Below, piece by piece: positions 45,490 to 52,234 of a stretch of DNA of 64,000 nucleotides; position 1 is the stretch's first letter; each line of letters opens with the position of its first letter. Where the stretch lies: NCBI GenBank assembly GCA_002840155.1, contig PGZH01000004.1, positions 124,001 through 188,000 on the forward strand, read 5' to 3'. Under the pieces are notes generated by a model. It was given only the letters and a program-made list of their open reading frames with translations, did not search any database and was not told the origin of the DNA. Position numbers and translations under genes: made by a program. Origin of the DNA: Gammaproteobacteria bacterium HGW-Gammaproteobacteria-13 (GTDB taxonomy: Bacteria; Pseudomonadota; Gammaproteobacteria; Pseudomonadales; Pseudomonadaceae).

Positions 45490-45705
45490 TCAGACGCCTG
45501 CCAGGTGCAGCACCAGTTTGACGATGCCGAAGATCACCAGCACAAACACCGCGGTGAACAACACGCCGAGAATGATGAAGTGGCTGGGCTTGCCCCGTGA
45601 GAAGTCGCGGCTACGGTTCTTCGCGCTTTGCACACCGAGTGCGGCGCTCAGCACGCTTTGCAGCATCTCCCATAGCGTCAGCGGTTTGTTTTCCTCTTCG
45701 CTCAT
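45490..45705 (-). CDS. DUF2970 small membrane protein
   Basis: The 71-residue protein has a soluble N-terminus with LWEMLQSVLSAALGVQS, then FSRGKPSHFIILGVLFTAVFVLVIFGIV as one membrane segment, typical of DUF2970. GGAGA precedes the ATG. It is convergent with the binding-protein gene, one base apart. Function unknown. Confidence 0.78.
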   Translation of the reverse strand: MSEEENKPLTLWEMLQSVLSAALGVQSAKNRSRDFSRGKPSHFIILGVLFTAVFVLVIFGIVKLVLHLAGV

Positions 45706-45773
45706 GTGTATCTCCGTTATGCAGACTGACTGCTGGCTTAGTAAAGCCTAACCGCAGGCAGGACGTTTGCCGT

Positions 45774-45790
45774 GGAAACGACTCCTGCTG
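45774..45790 (-). promoter_or_regulatory. Islet motif copy E upstream of 45849 gene
   Basis: The minus strand reads CAGCAGGAGTCGTTTCC, 12 of 17 matches to CAGCAGGAAATACTTCC with both conserved ends intact. It lies 58 bp before the first gene of the islet. It is the weakest copy. Confidence 0.4.
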
Positions 45791-45848
45791 AAGTTGCTTG
45801 AGTATCGCCCCCTAGGCTGAGACTCCATACCTAGCGAGGGATTTTGTC

Positions 45849-46259
45849 ATGAGCAAATCAGTAATTATTAACACCAGCGAGCCGGGGTGGTTGGATAAAG
45901 CCATCCGTATGCGCTTGGTCTTTGGCGCAGTTGAGCTGGTCGACGATGCAAACACTGGCGTGCAACCTGAGGATATCGAAGAGCTGCTGGAGCTGATCCA
46001 GAAGCACCAAGGGCATCACAGCGGCCGACTGCGTACCGTGTTGGGCGTGAGTGTCGGCTTGAGCCTGTCGCTGATGGGCTTGTGGATGATCCACGCTGCT
46101 GCCACTGACCCGGTCGCAACCAGTGAACTATGGGTGCTACTGGCCGGCGGCGTGTTTATGGCGTTCTTCGGCGGTTTGGGGGTGTTCTACGCCTTGGGTC
46201 AGCGTTGGAGAATCAGCGCCAGCAGCGGCGACCGCAACATGACCTTGGGCTCCGACTAA
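45849..46259 (+). CDS. Unknown membrane protein of the Mor islet
   Basis: I do not recognise a family for this 136-residue protein. It has a soluble N-terminal half with an acidic segment (DIEELLELIQKHQGHHSG) and then two membrane segments (TVLGVSVGLSLSLMGLWMIHAA and LWVLLAGGVFMAFFGGLGVFYAL). GAGGGA precedes the ATG. The two-helix hairpin shape resembles small pore or holin-like proteins, but this is only a shape argument. Its last 123 bp overlap the end of the gene on the other strand. A copy of the islet motif lies just upstream. Confidence 0.65.
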   Translation: MSKSVIINTSEPGWLDKAIRMRLVFGAVELVDDANTGVQPEDIEELLELIQKHQGHHSGRLRTVLGVSVGLSLSLMGLWMIHAAATDPVATSELWVLLAGGVFMAFFGGLGVFYALGQRWRISASSGDRNMTLGSD

Positions 46260-46805
46260 GGGTTCGGTGCCGTGGCCGCTGGTTACGGCGCTGTTCTCAC
46301 CGCGCATCAGGTCTTCGAGCAGGGTTATCAAACCGGCGCAGACCAGTAGCAGGCCCCAGTTGAATGCTGCCGTCTGTATATGCCGCAGCAGGCGCATCCA
46401 TTCGGTCTGCGTTTGCGGTATCCAGATAATCGGCAGCATAAATCCCAATAGCGCCACCATGGCATACGACATCAAGCGGATAAACGTCTGCGGTGGTGGC
46501 GATTGCTGTTGCATACCGTAAACCACAGTGGCGACCACCAGGATGCTGGCCGACGCGGATAGCACGAGGTCAGCGCGGGCATGCAGTACATCGAACAGCA
46601 CCGCTTCGAATTCCTTGCCGGCTGACGTATCCGGATGCAGCACCAGCGCTGCGCCGATCAACTGCACCAGTGCGCCGCCCAGCCAGGGGGCCAGTAACAG
46701 TGGATAGCGCTGCAACAGGGCTGGCATCGCGAGGCTACGACGCCAGAACAGCAGCCAGGCTATCGCGCTGAAGCTATACACCAGGCTTATCGCCACGCTG
46801 TGCAT
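46137..46805 (-). CDS. Unknown multi-pass membrane protein of the Mor islet
   Basis: The 222-residue frame has about five hydrophobic segments in its first 165 residues (ISLVYSFSAIAWLLFW, LLLAPWLGGALVQLIGAAL, ASILVVATVVYGM, YAMVALLGFMLPIIWIP, FNWGLLLVCAGLITLL). Its ATG is 2 bp after the stop of the upstream DUF2589 gene (TGATCATG), strong evidence for translational coupling. The last 45 residues are low-complexity and overlap the 45849 gene antisense; the stop is real but this tail may be unimportant. No family is recognised. Confidence 0.65.
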   Translation of the reverse strand: MHSVAISLVYSFSAIAWLLFWRRSLAMPALLQRYPLLLAPWLGGALVQLIGAALVLHPDTSAGKEFEAVLFDVLHARADLVLSASASILVVATVVYGMQQQSPPPQTFIRLMSYAMVALLGFMLPIIWIPQTQTEWMRLLRHIQTAAFNWGLLLVCAGLITLLEDLMRGENSAVTSGHGTEPLVGAQGHVAVAAAGADSPTLTQGVEHPQTAEERHKHAAGQ

Positions 46806-46807
46806 GA

Positions 46808-47380
46808 TCAGGGCGTGGCAGGTTGGGGCGCTGTTGGTTCGCCTTCAATCACGGTTGGCGTGGGTTTAGCCAGGCGAATCGGGCTGATCAGGTTGGTGTA
46901 CTCCTCGATCAGCCGATGCACCGCCTCCGGTGGCTCACAGGCCTTGAATTCCATGCTGATGGTGATTTCATCAGGGTCGCGTTCCTGCCCCTGACGTTTT
47001 TCACGGCCGAAGGTGACAAAGAATTTTTCACTTTGCAGTTCGCCATTCTCCAGGGCGTGGCTGGCTTTTTCGAGTTCGGTACCGTGCATTTTTACGGAAA
47101 GATCGACCTTCATGCTTTCCAGCCCCAGACCGCGTGGGGCGACCAGGGCGATCAGCGGGATGTTCATGGTGTGTTGCTCATCCAGGCTAACTTCCACCAT
47201 CTTCGCCTTCATGGGCGTCCCAAGGTCGTCCGGGTTGTAGTCAAAGAACTGGTCAAACAACTTGATGTACTGCTGGGCGACCAGGTTATGGGTTGCCGCC
47301 GCCGCTTGATGCAGACCGCGGGTGATATGGCTCAAGTCACTGGCGCTCATCGGTTCTTTCTTGCTGGAAAACAGTGCCAT
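46808..47380 (-). CDS. DUF2589 family protein (second copy)
   Basis: The 190-residue protein has no signal peptide or membrane segment. Segments such as MNIPLIALVAPRGLGLESMKVDLSVKMHG and ISMEFKACEPPEAVHRLIEEYTNLI match the DUF2589 pattern, a beta-rich domain followed by a C-terminal helix. GAGGAG precedes the ATG. It lies 60 bp downstream of another DUF2589 gene, with a UUCG-loop hairpin between them, and is coupled to the membrane protein gene after it. Function unknown; paired copies suggest a hetero-oligomer. Confidence 0.72.
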   Translation of the reverse strand: MALFSSKKEPMSASDLSHITRGLHQAAAATHNLVAQQYIKLFDQFFDYNPDDLGTPMKAKMVEVSLDEQHTMNIPLIALVAPRGLGLESMKVDLSVKMHGTELEKASHALENGELQSEKFFVTFGREKRQGQERDPDEITISMEFKACEPPEAVHRLIEEYTNLISPIRLAKPTPTVIEGEPTAPQPATP

Positions 47381-47411
47381 GGGTGGACTCCTCGCTTACT
47401 GATCTAAGGAA

Positions 47412-47431
47412 GACCCCGCCGAAGCGGGGTC
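47412..47431 (-). terminator. UUCG-loop hairpin between the DUF2589 genes
   Basis: On the minus strand GACCCCGC-TTCG-GCGGGGTC is followed by TTCCTTA. It may attenuate or trim the transcript between the two genes; the weak U-run suggests partial termination. Confidence 0.6.
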
Positions 47432-47440
47432 AGGGTGCGC

Positions 47441-48103
47441 TTACTTCTTGGCTGTGCCGTCATCAGCGGCGGCTGGTTTCGGCGACTCCAGCACGGCGTC
47501 AGTAGGCAACGGATCAGTTGCAAGCGTGGCCTTCTCGCTGGGCATCAACACCGGTTTGGTCGCTGCATCAGTGAGGAAGTCGATCACCCGCATCAGCGCT
47601 TCAGGTGGGTCCTGACGGGCAATCTTGGTGCTGATGGCATAACGGGCGCGGGTGTCGGTTTTGCGCGTCTGGGTCGACTTGTGGCTGACCGAGCCCTTCA
47701 CCGAGACACTGAATGGCCCCCAGCCGAGCTTGGCCTCGAAGCTGCCTTCACCAGCTGTTTCACTGGTGTCCTCAGCTTGTTGGCTGATGGTCAGTTCGAA
47801 GTCGATGGAGCCTTCTTCGATGGTGATGTTGGGGTGGCTGATGGCCGCCAGCAGCGGGATGCGCATCTTCTTGGTGACGGTGCCTTTGTAAACACCGTTT
47901 TCGTCGACCAGAGTTTCGTCGTAGTCGAACTGTACGGACACCGCTTTGCCATCTTTGATGCACACCGCCATCAGGAAGTCGGCATAGGCTTTGCTCGCCT
48001 GCACCTGAGCCGTGATCATGGCCTGCAATGGCCCTGAAATCATGCGATCGAGCGGCAATGCGTTGATGACGGAACCGATCAGGCCGGTATCAATCTGGGA
48101 CAT
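47441..48103 (-). CDS. DUF2589 family protein (first copy)
   Basis: From ATG 48103 (AAGGAG 7 bp upstream) the protein is 220 residues; an in-frame TTG two codons earlier is less likely. The pattern VTKKMRIPLLAAISHPNITIEEGSIDFELTI and the C-terminal DPPEALMRVIDFLTDAA align with the same parts of the other DUF2589 protein, so the two are distant paralogues. No export signal is seen. It heads the operon 47441-46808-46137. A copy of the islet motif lies 67-83 bp upstream. Confidence 0.72.
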   Translation of the reverse strand: MSQIDTGLIGSVINALPLDRMISGPLQAMITAQVQASKAYADFLMAVCIKDGKAVSVQFDYDETLVDENGVYKGTVTKKMRIPLLAAISHPNITIEEGSIDFELTISQQAEDTSETAGEGSFEAKLGWGPFSVSVKGSVSHKSTQTRKTDTRARYAISTKIARQDPPEALMRVIDFLTDAATKPVLMPSEKATLATDPLPTDAVLESPKPAAADDGTAKK

Positions 48104-48169
48104 AGTCAATCTCCTTATCGTATGCGCGAAATGCGCAGTCTCAGGCTATGGAGCCTCGTAATTGAGGTT

Positions 48170-48186
48170 CAGCAGGAACTACTTAC
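48170..48186 (+). promoter_or_regulatory. Islet motif copy D upstream of the DUF2589 operon
   Basis: CAGCAGGAACTACTTAC matches 15 of 17 positions of CAGCAGGAAATACTTCC. It overlaps the last codon of the Mor-type gene and stands 67 bp before the first DUF2589 ATG. Confidence 0.5.
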
Positions 48187-48566
48187 CTATGAGTTTCATG
48201 CTCTTGGCGGCGGATGTTGCCGATCTGGCGCAGGCTCAAACCGTACTTGTCAGCCAGAGCGCTACGCGACAGACCATCCGAGCTTTGCTGGACGATCTGC
48301 AGGTTGCGTATCTGTCGACAGAAGTGGTCGGCTTTGGGTATCTCGATAGCGATTCCGGCATAACGCTCGATCAGAGCGTCCAGCGCTTGCGGCGGCAGGA
48401 GCAGGGCTAGCGAGGAACGGGCAGGGTACTTGGGAATGTATTTGGGGCGGCCGCCGAAGGCGCAGGTCAATCGGTATGCGCTTTCCAGACCGATACACTC
48501 GATCAGTTCCTGCAGTGAGTGGGGCAGTAGCTTGATGTCGACCTGTTGCAGGTCATTCTCGTCCAT
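48183..48566 (-). CDS. Mor/C-type transcription activator (phage Mu Mor family)
   Basis: The 127-residue protein is close to phage Mu Mor in length (about 129). It has an N-terminal dimerisation region (LPHSLQELIECIGLESAYRLTCAFGGRPKYIP) and a C-terminal helix-turn-helix (SRSALADKYGLSLRQIGNIRR). AAGGAGG precedes the ATG. Mor activates middle-phase transcription in Mu; here no Mu structural genes surround it. Five copies of a partly dyad 17-bp motif precede the islet's genes, including the divergent muramidase, so it is the likely islet regulator. Domestication of a phage regulator is inferred. Confidence 0.78.
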   Translation of the reverse strand: MDENDLQQVDIKLLPHSLQELIECIGLESAYRLTCAFGGRPKYIPKYPARSSLALLLPPQALDALIERYAGIAIEIPKADHFCRQIRNLQIVQQSSDGLSRSALADKYGLSLRQIGNIRRQEHETHR

Positions 48567-48628
48567 GGGGTCCTCCTTGTTGTCTCGTGGACTGCCAAGG
48601 ATGCTAGGAATAGGACGGGTTGTTTTTT

Positions 48629-48645
48629 CAGCAGGAAATATACCC
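48629..48645 (+). promoter_or_regulatory. Islet motif copy A between Mor gene and muramidase
   Basis: CAGCAGGAAATATACCC matches 14 of 17 positions. It lies between the divergent Mor-type gene (63 bp) and the muramidase gene (87 bp) and could serve both. Confidence 0.5.
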
Positions 48646-48731
48646 CCCTGAATGCGCGGGGAAATGCTTCAAGCTGATATGCATTTGTTGCCGGTGATCG
48701 ACTGCCAATCCCCATAAACGGAGGATTGCAC

Positions 48732-49286
48732 ATGTCTCACTACTCGATTTACTTCAGCTTTATCGCCAACCTGGAAGGCGGGCCAGCGACCAAGGGTTAT
48801 GTTCCCGACGCCGGCAATAGCCGTAGCGGCGTCACCATTGCAACAGGCTTTGACCTCGGGCAGCGCAAGCTGGCTGATTTGCAGGCGCTGGATCTGCCTG
48901 ATGCCCTGCTTGAGCGGTTAAGTCCCTACCTTGGCCTGACCGGGCAGGCGGCAGTCACGCGGCTGGCCGCGCAGCCGCTCAACATCACAGCGGCAGAGGC
49001 GGAGCAGATTGATGAGGCCTACAAGGAGCCCTTTATCAATCGCTTGGCGGCCAGTTATGCCAAGTCCGGAGGTGGCGATTTTGCCCAGTTACCGGCGCAG
49101 ATGCAGACCGTTATCGCCTCGGTGGCTTTTCAGTACGGTGATCTTGCCTCGCGCACGCCGAACTTCTGGAAACAGGTGGTGGCGCATGACTGGAGCGCTG
49201 CCCATGCCAATCTGTTGAACTTTGGCGACCGCTACACCAGCCGTCGGCGTCAGGAAGCCGAACTGCTGGCCCAGGGCATGTCCTGA
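48732..49286 (+). CDS. Pesticin-type muramidase (T4-lysozyme-like)
   Basis: From ATG 48732 (GAGG upstream) the protein is 184 residues. It resembles the catalytic C-terminal domain of pesticin: YFSFIANLEGGPATKGYVPDAG with the likely catalytic glutamate (E15), SGVTIATGFDLGQR, and a Trp-rich end (TPNFWKQVVAHDWSAAHANL). It should cleave peptidoglycan glycan strands. There is no signal peptide, receptor-binding or translocation domain, so it needs lysis or a dedicated export route. It is divergent from the Mor-type gene and ends in a strong terminator. Confidence 0.8.
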   Translation: MSHYSIYFSFIANLEGGPATKGYVPDAGNSRSGVTIATGFDLGQRKLADLQALDLPDALLERLSPYLGLTGQAAVTRLAAQPLNITAAEAEQIDEAYKEPFINRLAASYAKSGGGDFAQLPAQMQTVIASVAFQYGDLASRTPNFWKQVVAHDWSAAHANLLNFGDRYTSRRRQEAELLAQGMS

Positions 49287-49293
49287 ACAGCAC

Positions 49294-49322
49294 ACTGCCC
49301 AGCCGTGAGGCTGGGCAGTTTT
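49294..49322 (+). terminator. Intrinsic terminator after the muramidase gene
   Basis: ACTGCCCAGCC pairs with GGCTGGGCAGT around GTGA, followed by TTT. It also lies at the end of the convergent 49336 gene. Confidence 0.85.
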
Positions 49323-49335
49323 GCGGGTGTAATGA

Positions 49336-49794
49336 TTACTGGCAAGGTTGCACCAGCAGCAGACTGACACTGCCCATCTGCCCACTGTCGGTGGTCGGTG
49401 TGTGGTCAGGCAGGCTGCGCCAATCCACGTTCAAGCAGATTGCCGTCAGCGCGTGCGAGCCTTCACTGCCGACCACGCGGGGGGCAAAATCACGACGGTA
49501 TAGTGCCTGCGTGCCTTTGCCTGGCCGCACGCTGTGGGCGTCGCGCAGAGTTGTACTGACCAGTTCGGGAATCAGCTTCGTGGGCAGCGTGAAGCGTACT
49601 TGCGCGCCGTCCTGGTTGAAGTATCCGGCGGCTCGGGTGCGCTGCCAGAGCTGTTGCCATTGGCTGCTTCCAGCCCCAACCGCGAGGGATTGGCCATAAG
49701 CCTTGAGGGTGGTTTCAGGCAGGTTTTCTGTACTCATGGCATGGCTCAAGCTGCTGGCCAGGATCAGCAGGAAGGACAGGTTGCGTATCAACAT
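49336..49794 (-). CDS. Unknown secreted protein of the Mor islet
   Basis: From ATG 49794 (GGAG 7 bp upstream) the protein is 152 residues with a clear signal peptide (LIRNLSFLLILASSLSHA-MS). The mature part contains LWQRTRAAGYFNQDGAQVRFTLP and ends with a cysteine pair (AICLNV and LVQPCQ) that could form a disulfide. No family is recognised. A periplasmic location beside a muramidase suggests an immunity or inhibitor role, but nothing in the sequence proves this. It is divergent from 49982, with islet motif copies between them. Confidence 0.6.
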   Translation of the reverse strand: MLIRNLSFLLILASSLSHAMSTENLPETTLKAYGQSLAVGAGSSQWQQLWQRTRAAGYFNQDGAQVRFTLPTKLIPELVSTTLRDAHSVRPGKGTQALYRRDFAPRVVGSEGSHALTAICLNVDWRSLPDHTPTTDSGQMGSVSLLLVQPCQ

Positions 49795-49851
49795 GATCAA
49801 GCTCCAGAGGGTAGTGGAGCTGGCAAGGTGCCCGGGCCATAGGCAGCTGTT

Positions 49852-49868
49852 CAGCGGGAAATACTGCC
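49852..49868 (+). promoter_or_regulatory. Islet motif copy B
   Basis: CAGCGGGAAATACTGCC matches 15 of 17 positions. It lies in the divergent gap between 49336 and 49982. Confidence 0.5.
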
Positions 49869-49895
49869 CATCATGTCAATCCAGTAGGTCGCTGC

Positions 49896-49912
49896 GGAAG
49901 TATTTCCTGCTG
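49896..49912 (-). promoter_or_regulatory. Islet motif copy C (consensus copy)
   Basis: The minus strand reads CAGCAGGAAATACTTCC, the reference copy. Its core GGAA-N4-TTCC is a dyad, as expected for a dimeric activator site. It is inverted relative to copy B, 44 bp away. Confidence 0.55.
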
Positions 49913-49981
49913 TAGCGCAATGCAGCAGGGCGTTGAGATAGGCCTGCCAATTGGCAGCTACTTCACATGGAGAGACCTGAT

Positions 49982-50365
49982 ATGCCTACTTTGAACTCAG
50001 CCATCACGCTTGCAGGCAACCTCGCAGACTTCAACCATGACGGTTTTGAGATCGATGCGATGAACTTCCTGTTTGATCGTCTTGATCGCGGCAACCTGAC
50101 GGTTGACGGCGATGCGCTGTACATCGGCCAGCAAGTGGTACACCACTACACCTGGCGTGACAAAGGTCGCAACCGCACCTGCTCGATGTTTTTCACCTAC
50201 GGTAATGCTCCCAGCCATATGACGGTTTATGGTTTGGGCAAGCACTGCGGCGACAGTGATAAGGAGTACAAGCTGTATACCTGGGTCGACAAAAAGGAAC
50301 AGCTTTACACCCTGGATCCGACGCGCAGCGACTCGCGCTTTCGCTCGTTGTTAGCGCCAAACTGA
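49982..50365 (+). CDS. Unknown small soluble protein of the Mor islet
   Basis: From ATG 49982 (GGAGAG upstream) the protein is 127 residues without a signal peptide or membrane segment. It is rich in polar and aromatic residues (YIGQQVVHHYTWRDKGRNR, KEYKLYTWVDKKEQLYTLDP) and appears mostly beta-structured. I do not recognise a family. It ends in a strong terminator. Its position opposite the secreted 49336 protein and behind shared motif copies suggests joint regulation. Confidence 0.6.
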   Translation: MPTLNSAITLAGNLADFNHDGFEIDAMNFLFDRLDRGNLTVDGDALYIGQQVVHHYTWRDKGRNRTCSMFFTYGNAPSHMTVYGLGKHCGDSDKEYKLYTWVDKKEQLYTLDPTRSDSRFRSLLAPN

Positions 50366-50373
50366 GTCTGGAT

Positions 50374-50397
50374 AAGCGCTCCTCTGGAGCGCTTTTT
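50374..50397 (+). terminator. Intrinsic terminator closing the islet
   Basis: AAGCGCTCC pairs with GGAGCGCTT around TCT, followed by T residues. Confidence 0.85.
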
Positions 50398-50587
50398 ATT
50401 TTGTCTCGGTAACCATACGTCGTGGCCGCTGCAGCAATTCTCCACTGCAGTTCGGGCAGCTCCCGCGCAATGTGTGACCGACGCAGTCGCGGCAAAATGT
50501 GCACTCGTATGAGCAGATAAAAGCGTCTTGGCTATCGGCCGGCAGGTCCCGCTTACAGCATTCGCAATTGCTACGTAGTTCCAGCAT
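50396..50587 (-). CDS. DUF1272 zinc-ribbon-like small protein
   Basis: The 63-residue protein is dense in cysteines (CECCKRDLP, CSYECTFCRDC, CPNCSGELL), matching DUF1272, and probably binds zinc. The chosen ATG at 50587 has GAGGAG upstream; an upstream in-frame start would overlap the GlxA-type gene. It lies 22 bp downstream of that gene in the same orientation. Function unknown. Confidence 0.82.
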   Translation of the reverse strand: MLELRSNCECCKRDLPADSQDAFICSYECTFCRDCVGHTLRGSCPNCSGELLQRPRRMVTETK

Positions 50588-50609
50588 GGCAGGCTCCTCG
50601 GATGAGTGT

Positions 50610-51605
50610 TCAGGCGAAGCGTTCGGCATATTCCTGTGGGCTGATGCCGAGGTGCTTGTGAAAGGTGCGGCGCAGGTTTTCCGGGTGATTAAAGCCGCTC
50701 AATCGCGCCACCGTGCTGATCGATGCCTGCGCGTTTTGCAGCAGGCTGCGCGCCACTTGCAGGCGCACAATCTCCACATAGCGACCTGGGCCCATGCCCA
50801 GTTCCTGGTTGAACGTTCGCGACAGGGTCCGCGGCGTCATGTTGGCTTGCCTGGCCAGTGCTGCCAGCGACAGGTCGGCATCTAGGTGCAGCGGTATCCA
50901 TTCCAGCAGGCTGGCCAGGCGCGGCACTCGGCTCGGTTCTGGAGTCAGCAGCGCGCTGAACTGCGCCTGCCCGCCAGGGCGACGCAGAAACAGCACCAGG
51001 CGCTTGGCCACGGCTAATGCCAGTGGCCGGCCGAGATCGGCTTCGACCAGGGCCAGCGCCAGATCAATCCCTGCGGTAACCCCTGCTGAGGTAAAGATAT
51101 GGCCATTGCCGGCGGGGTCTTGCGGATCATAGGTGTGCAGGCAGTCGCCACTGATCTCAACCTGCGGATGTTCCTGACGCAGGCAGTCGAGATCGGCCCA
51201 GTGAGTAATGGCGCGGCGGCCATCGAGCAGGCCGGCGGCGGCGAGAATCAATGCGCCGGAACAGACCGAGCCCACTCGTCTGATCTGCGGCGCGGCACTA
51301 CGTAGCCAGGTCAGCAGCTCAGGGTTCTGACACTGCGCCTTATCACCCTGGCCACCGGGGATCAGCAGGGTGTCGATATGTGTCGGGTTTGTGGCACTCC
51401 AGGCCTGTTCGGCAACCAGTTGGAAACCCGCTGAAGTAGGCATCGCCCCAGTTTTCTGGCCGAGTACCAGCAGGCGATAAGCGGCGGGCAAACCCTGGCG
51501 TTGGCGTTCGTCATTGGCGGAGGCAAATACCTGCAATGGGCCGGTCAGATCCAGGCTCATAACATGCGGATAAAGCAGGCAGGCGATGGTTCGCGGGGCA
51601 TCCAT
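50610..51605 (-). CDS. GlxA-type transcription regulator (DJ-1/PfpI + AraC)
   Basis: The 331-residue protein joins an N-terminal DJ-1/PfpI amidase-like domain (TLLIPGGQGDKAQ, VGSVCSGALILAAAGLLDGR) to a C-terminal AraC DNA-binding domain (LAALARQANMTPRTLSRTFNQELG and the second HTH ending YAERFA). Such regulators control catabolism of small nitrogen compounds; the target here is unknown. It is probably co-transcribed with the DUF1272 gene. Confidence 0.88.
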   Translation of the reverse strand: MDAPRTIACLLYPHVMSLDLTGPLQVFASANDERQRQGLPAAYRLLVLGQKTGAMPTSAGFQLVAEQAWSATNPTHIDTLLIPGGQGDKAQCQNPELLTWLRSAAPQIRRVGSVCSGALILAAAGLLDGRRAITHWADLDCLRQEHPQVEISGDCLHTYDPQDPAGNGHIFTSAGVTAGIDLALALVEADLGRPLALAVAKRLVLFLRRPGGQAQFSALLTPEPSRVPRLASLLEWIPLHLDADLSLAALARQANMTPRTLSRTFNQELGMGPGRYVEIVRLQVARSLLQNAQASISTVARLSGFNHPENLRRTFHKHLGISPQEYAERFA

Positions 51606-51718
51606 AGGGGCATCTCGATAAGCGATGAATGCAGTCTGCGCTTAACGAGTAATTGGCAACAAGGACAATAAACCCACAGATATTGCCAGCTCAGCGTCGC
51701 CGGTGCGGCGAGGGAGAA

Positions 51719-51761
51719 AAGGGCTCTGACAAGAGGGGCCAATCGGCAGCTCAGAGCCCTT
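51719..51761 (-). terminator. Intrinsic terminator after the 51776 gene
   Basis: AAGGGCTCTGA (51719-51729) pairs with TCAGAGCCCTT (51751-51761); on the minus strand TTTTCTCCC follows. Confidence 0.65.
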
Positions 51762-51775
51762 GTTGCAGCCGTCGA

Positions 51776-52045
51776 TTACTCCGGCATGCTCCATGGCTCC
51801 AGGGTGAAACCTTGCTGGCTGAGTTGCTCACGGGACTGCTTGAGCACATCGGCAAATTGCACCGGGTCACTGTAGATGTTGCTGGACAGTTGAGTACGGC
51901 CGAGCAGGCGGGTGCTGGTACGGTCGATCACACTCAGGCTGAGGTTGCCAGTGCCATCTTGCGGGGCCCAGGCGACGCATTGGAAAGGTTGAAAGGCGCG
52001 GTCGGCAATCAGCAAAGCTTCGTTAAAACGCAGCGGTGCGTTCAT
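51776..52045 (-). CDS. Conserved hypothetical protein, 89 residues
   Basis: The protein starts MNAPLRFNEALLIADRAFQPFQ from ATG 52045 and has no signal or membrane segment; an in-frame start 19 codons earlier has poorer context. GNLSLSVIDRTSTRLLGRTQLS and EQLSQQGFTLEPW suggest a small alpha/beta fold. I recall similar short proteins in pseudomonads but know no function. It is a single gene with its own hairpin terminator. Confidence 0.6.
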   Translation of the reverse strand: MNAPLRFNEALLIADRAFQPFQCVAWAPQDGTGNLSLSVIDRTSTRLLGRTQLSSNIYSDPVQFADVLKQSREQLSQQGFTLEPWSMPE

Positions 52046-52234
52046 GGGGTCGGTTTCTCCGAGGTGATCCCAAATACACAAAGGGGCAAACGGTAGATTC
52101 ACGCTTGCCAGTCATATGCGTTGATGAACGAAGCTGACCGCTAAGTCACATGTTGGCGAAAAAATGCACGGAATTGTCCGATAAATCACAGTTTTAATCG
52201 TGTAAGCCGAGAAACTGGGCGAGCAAGAGGGTGC

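Noticed and set aside
45774-50397. The Mor islet as an ordinary Mu-like prophage remnant
   Set aside because: No transposase, capsid, tail or integrase sequence and no att-like direct repeats were seen; apart from the regulator and muramidase, none of its genes looks phage-derived.
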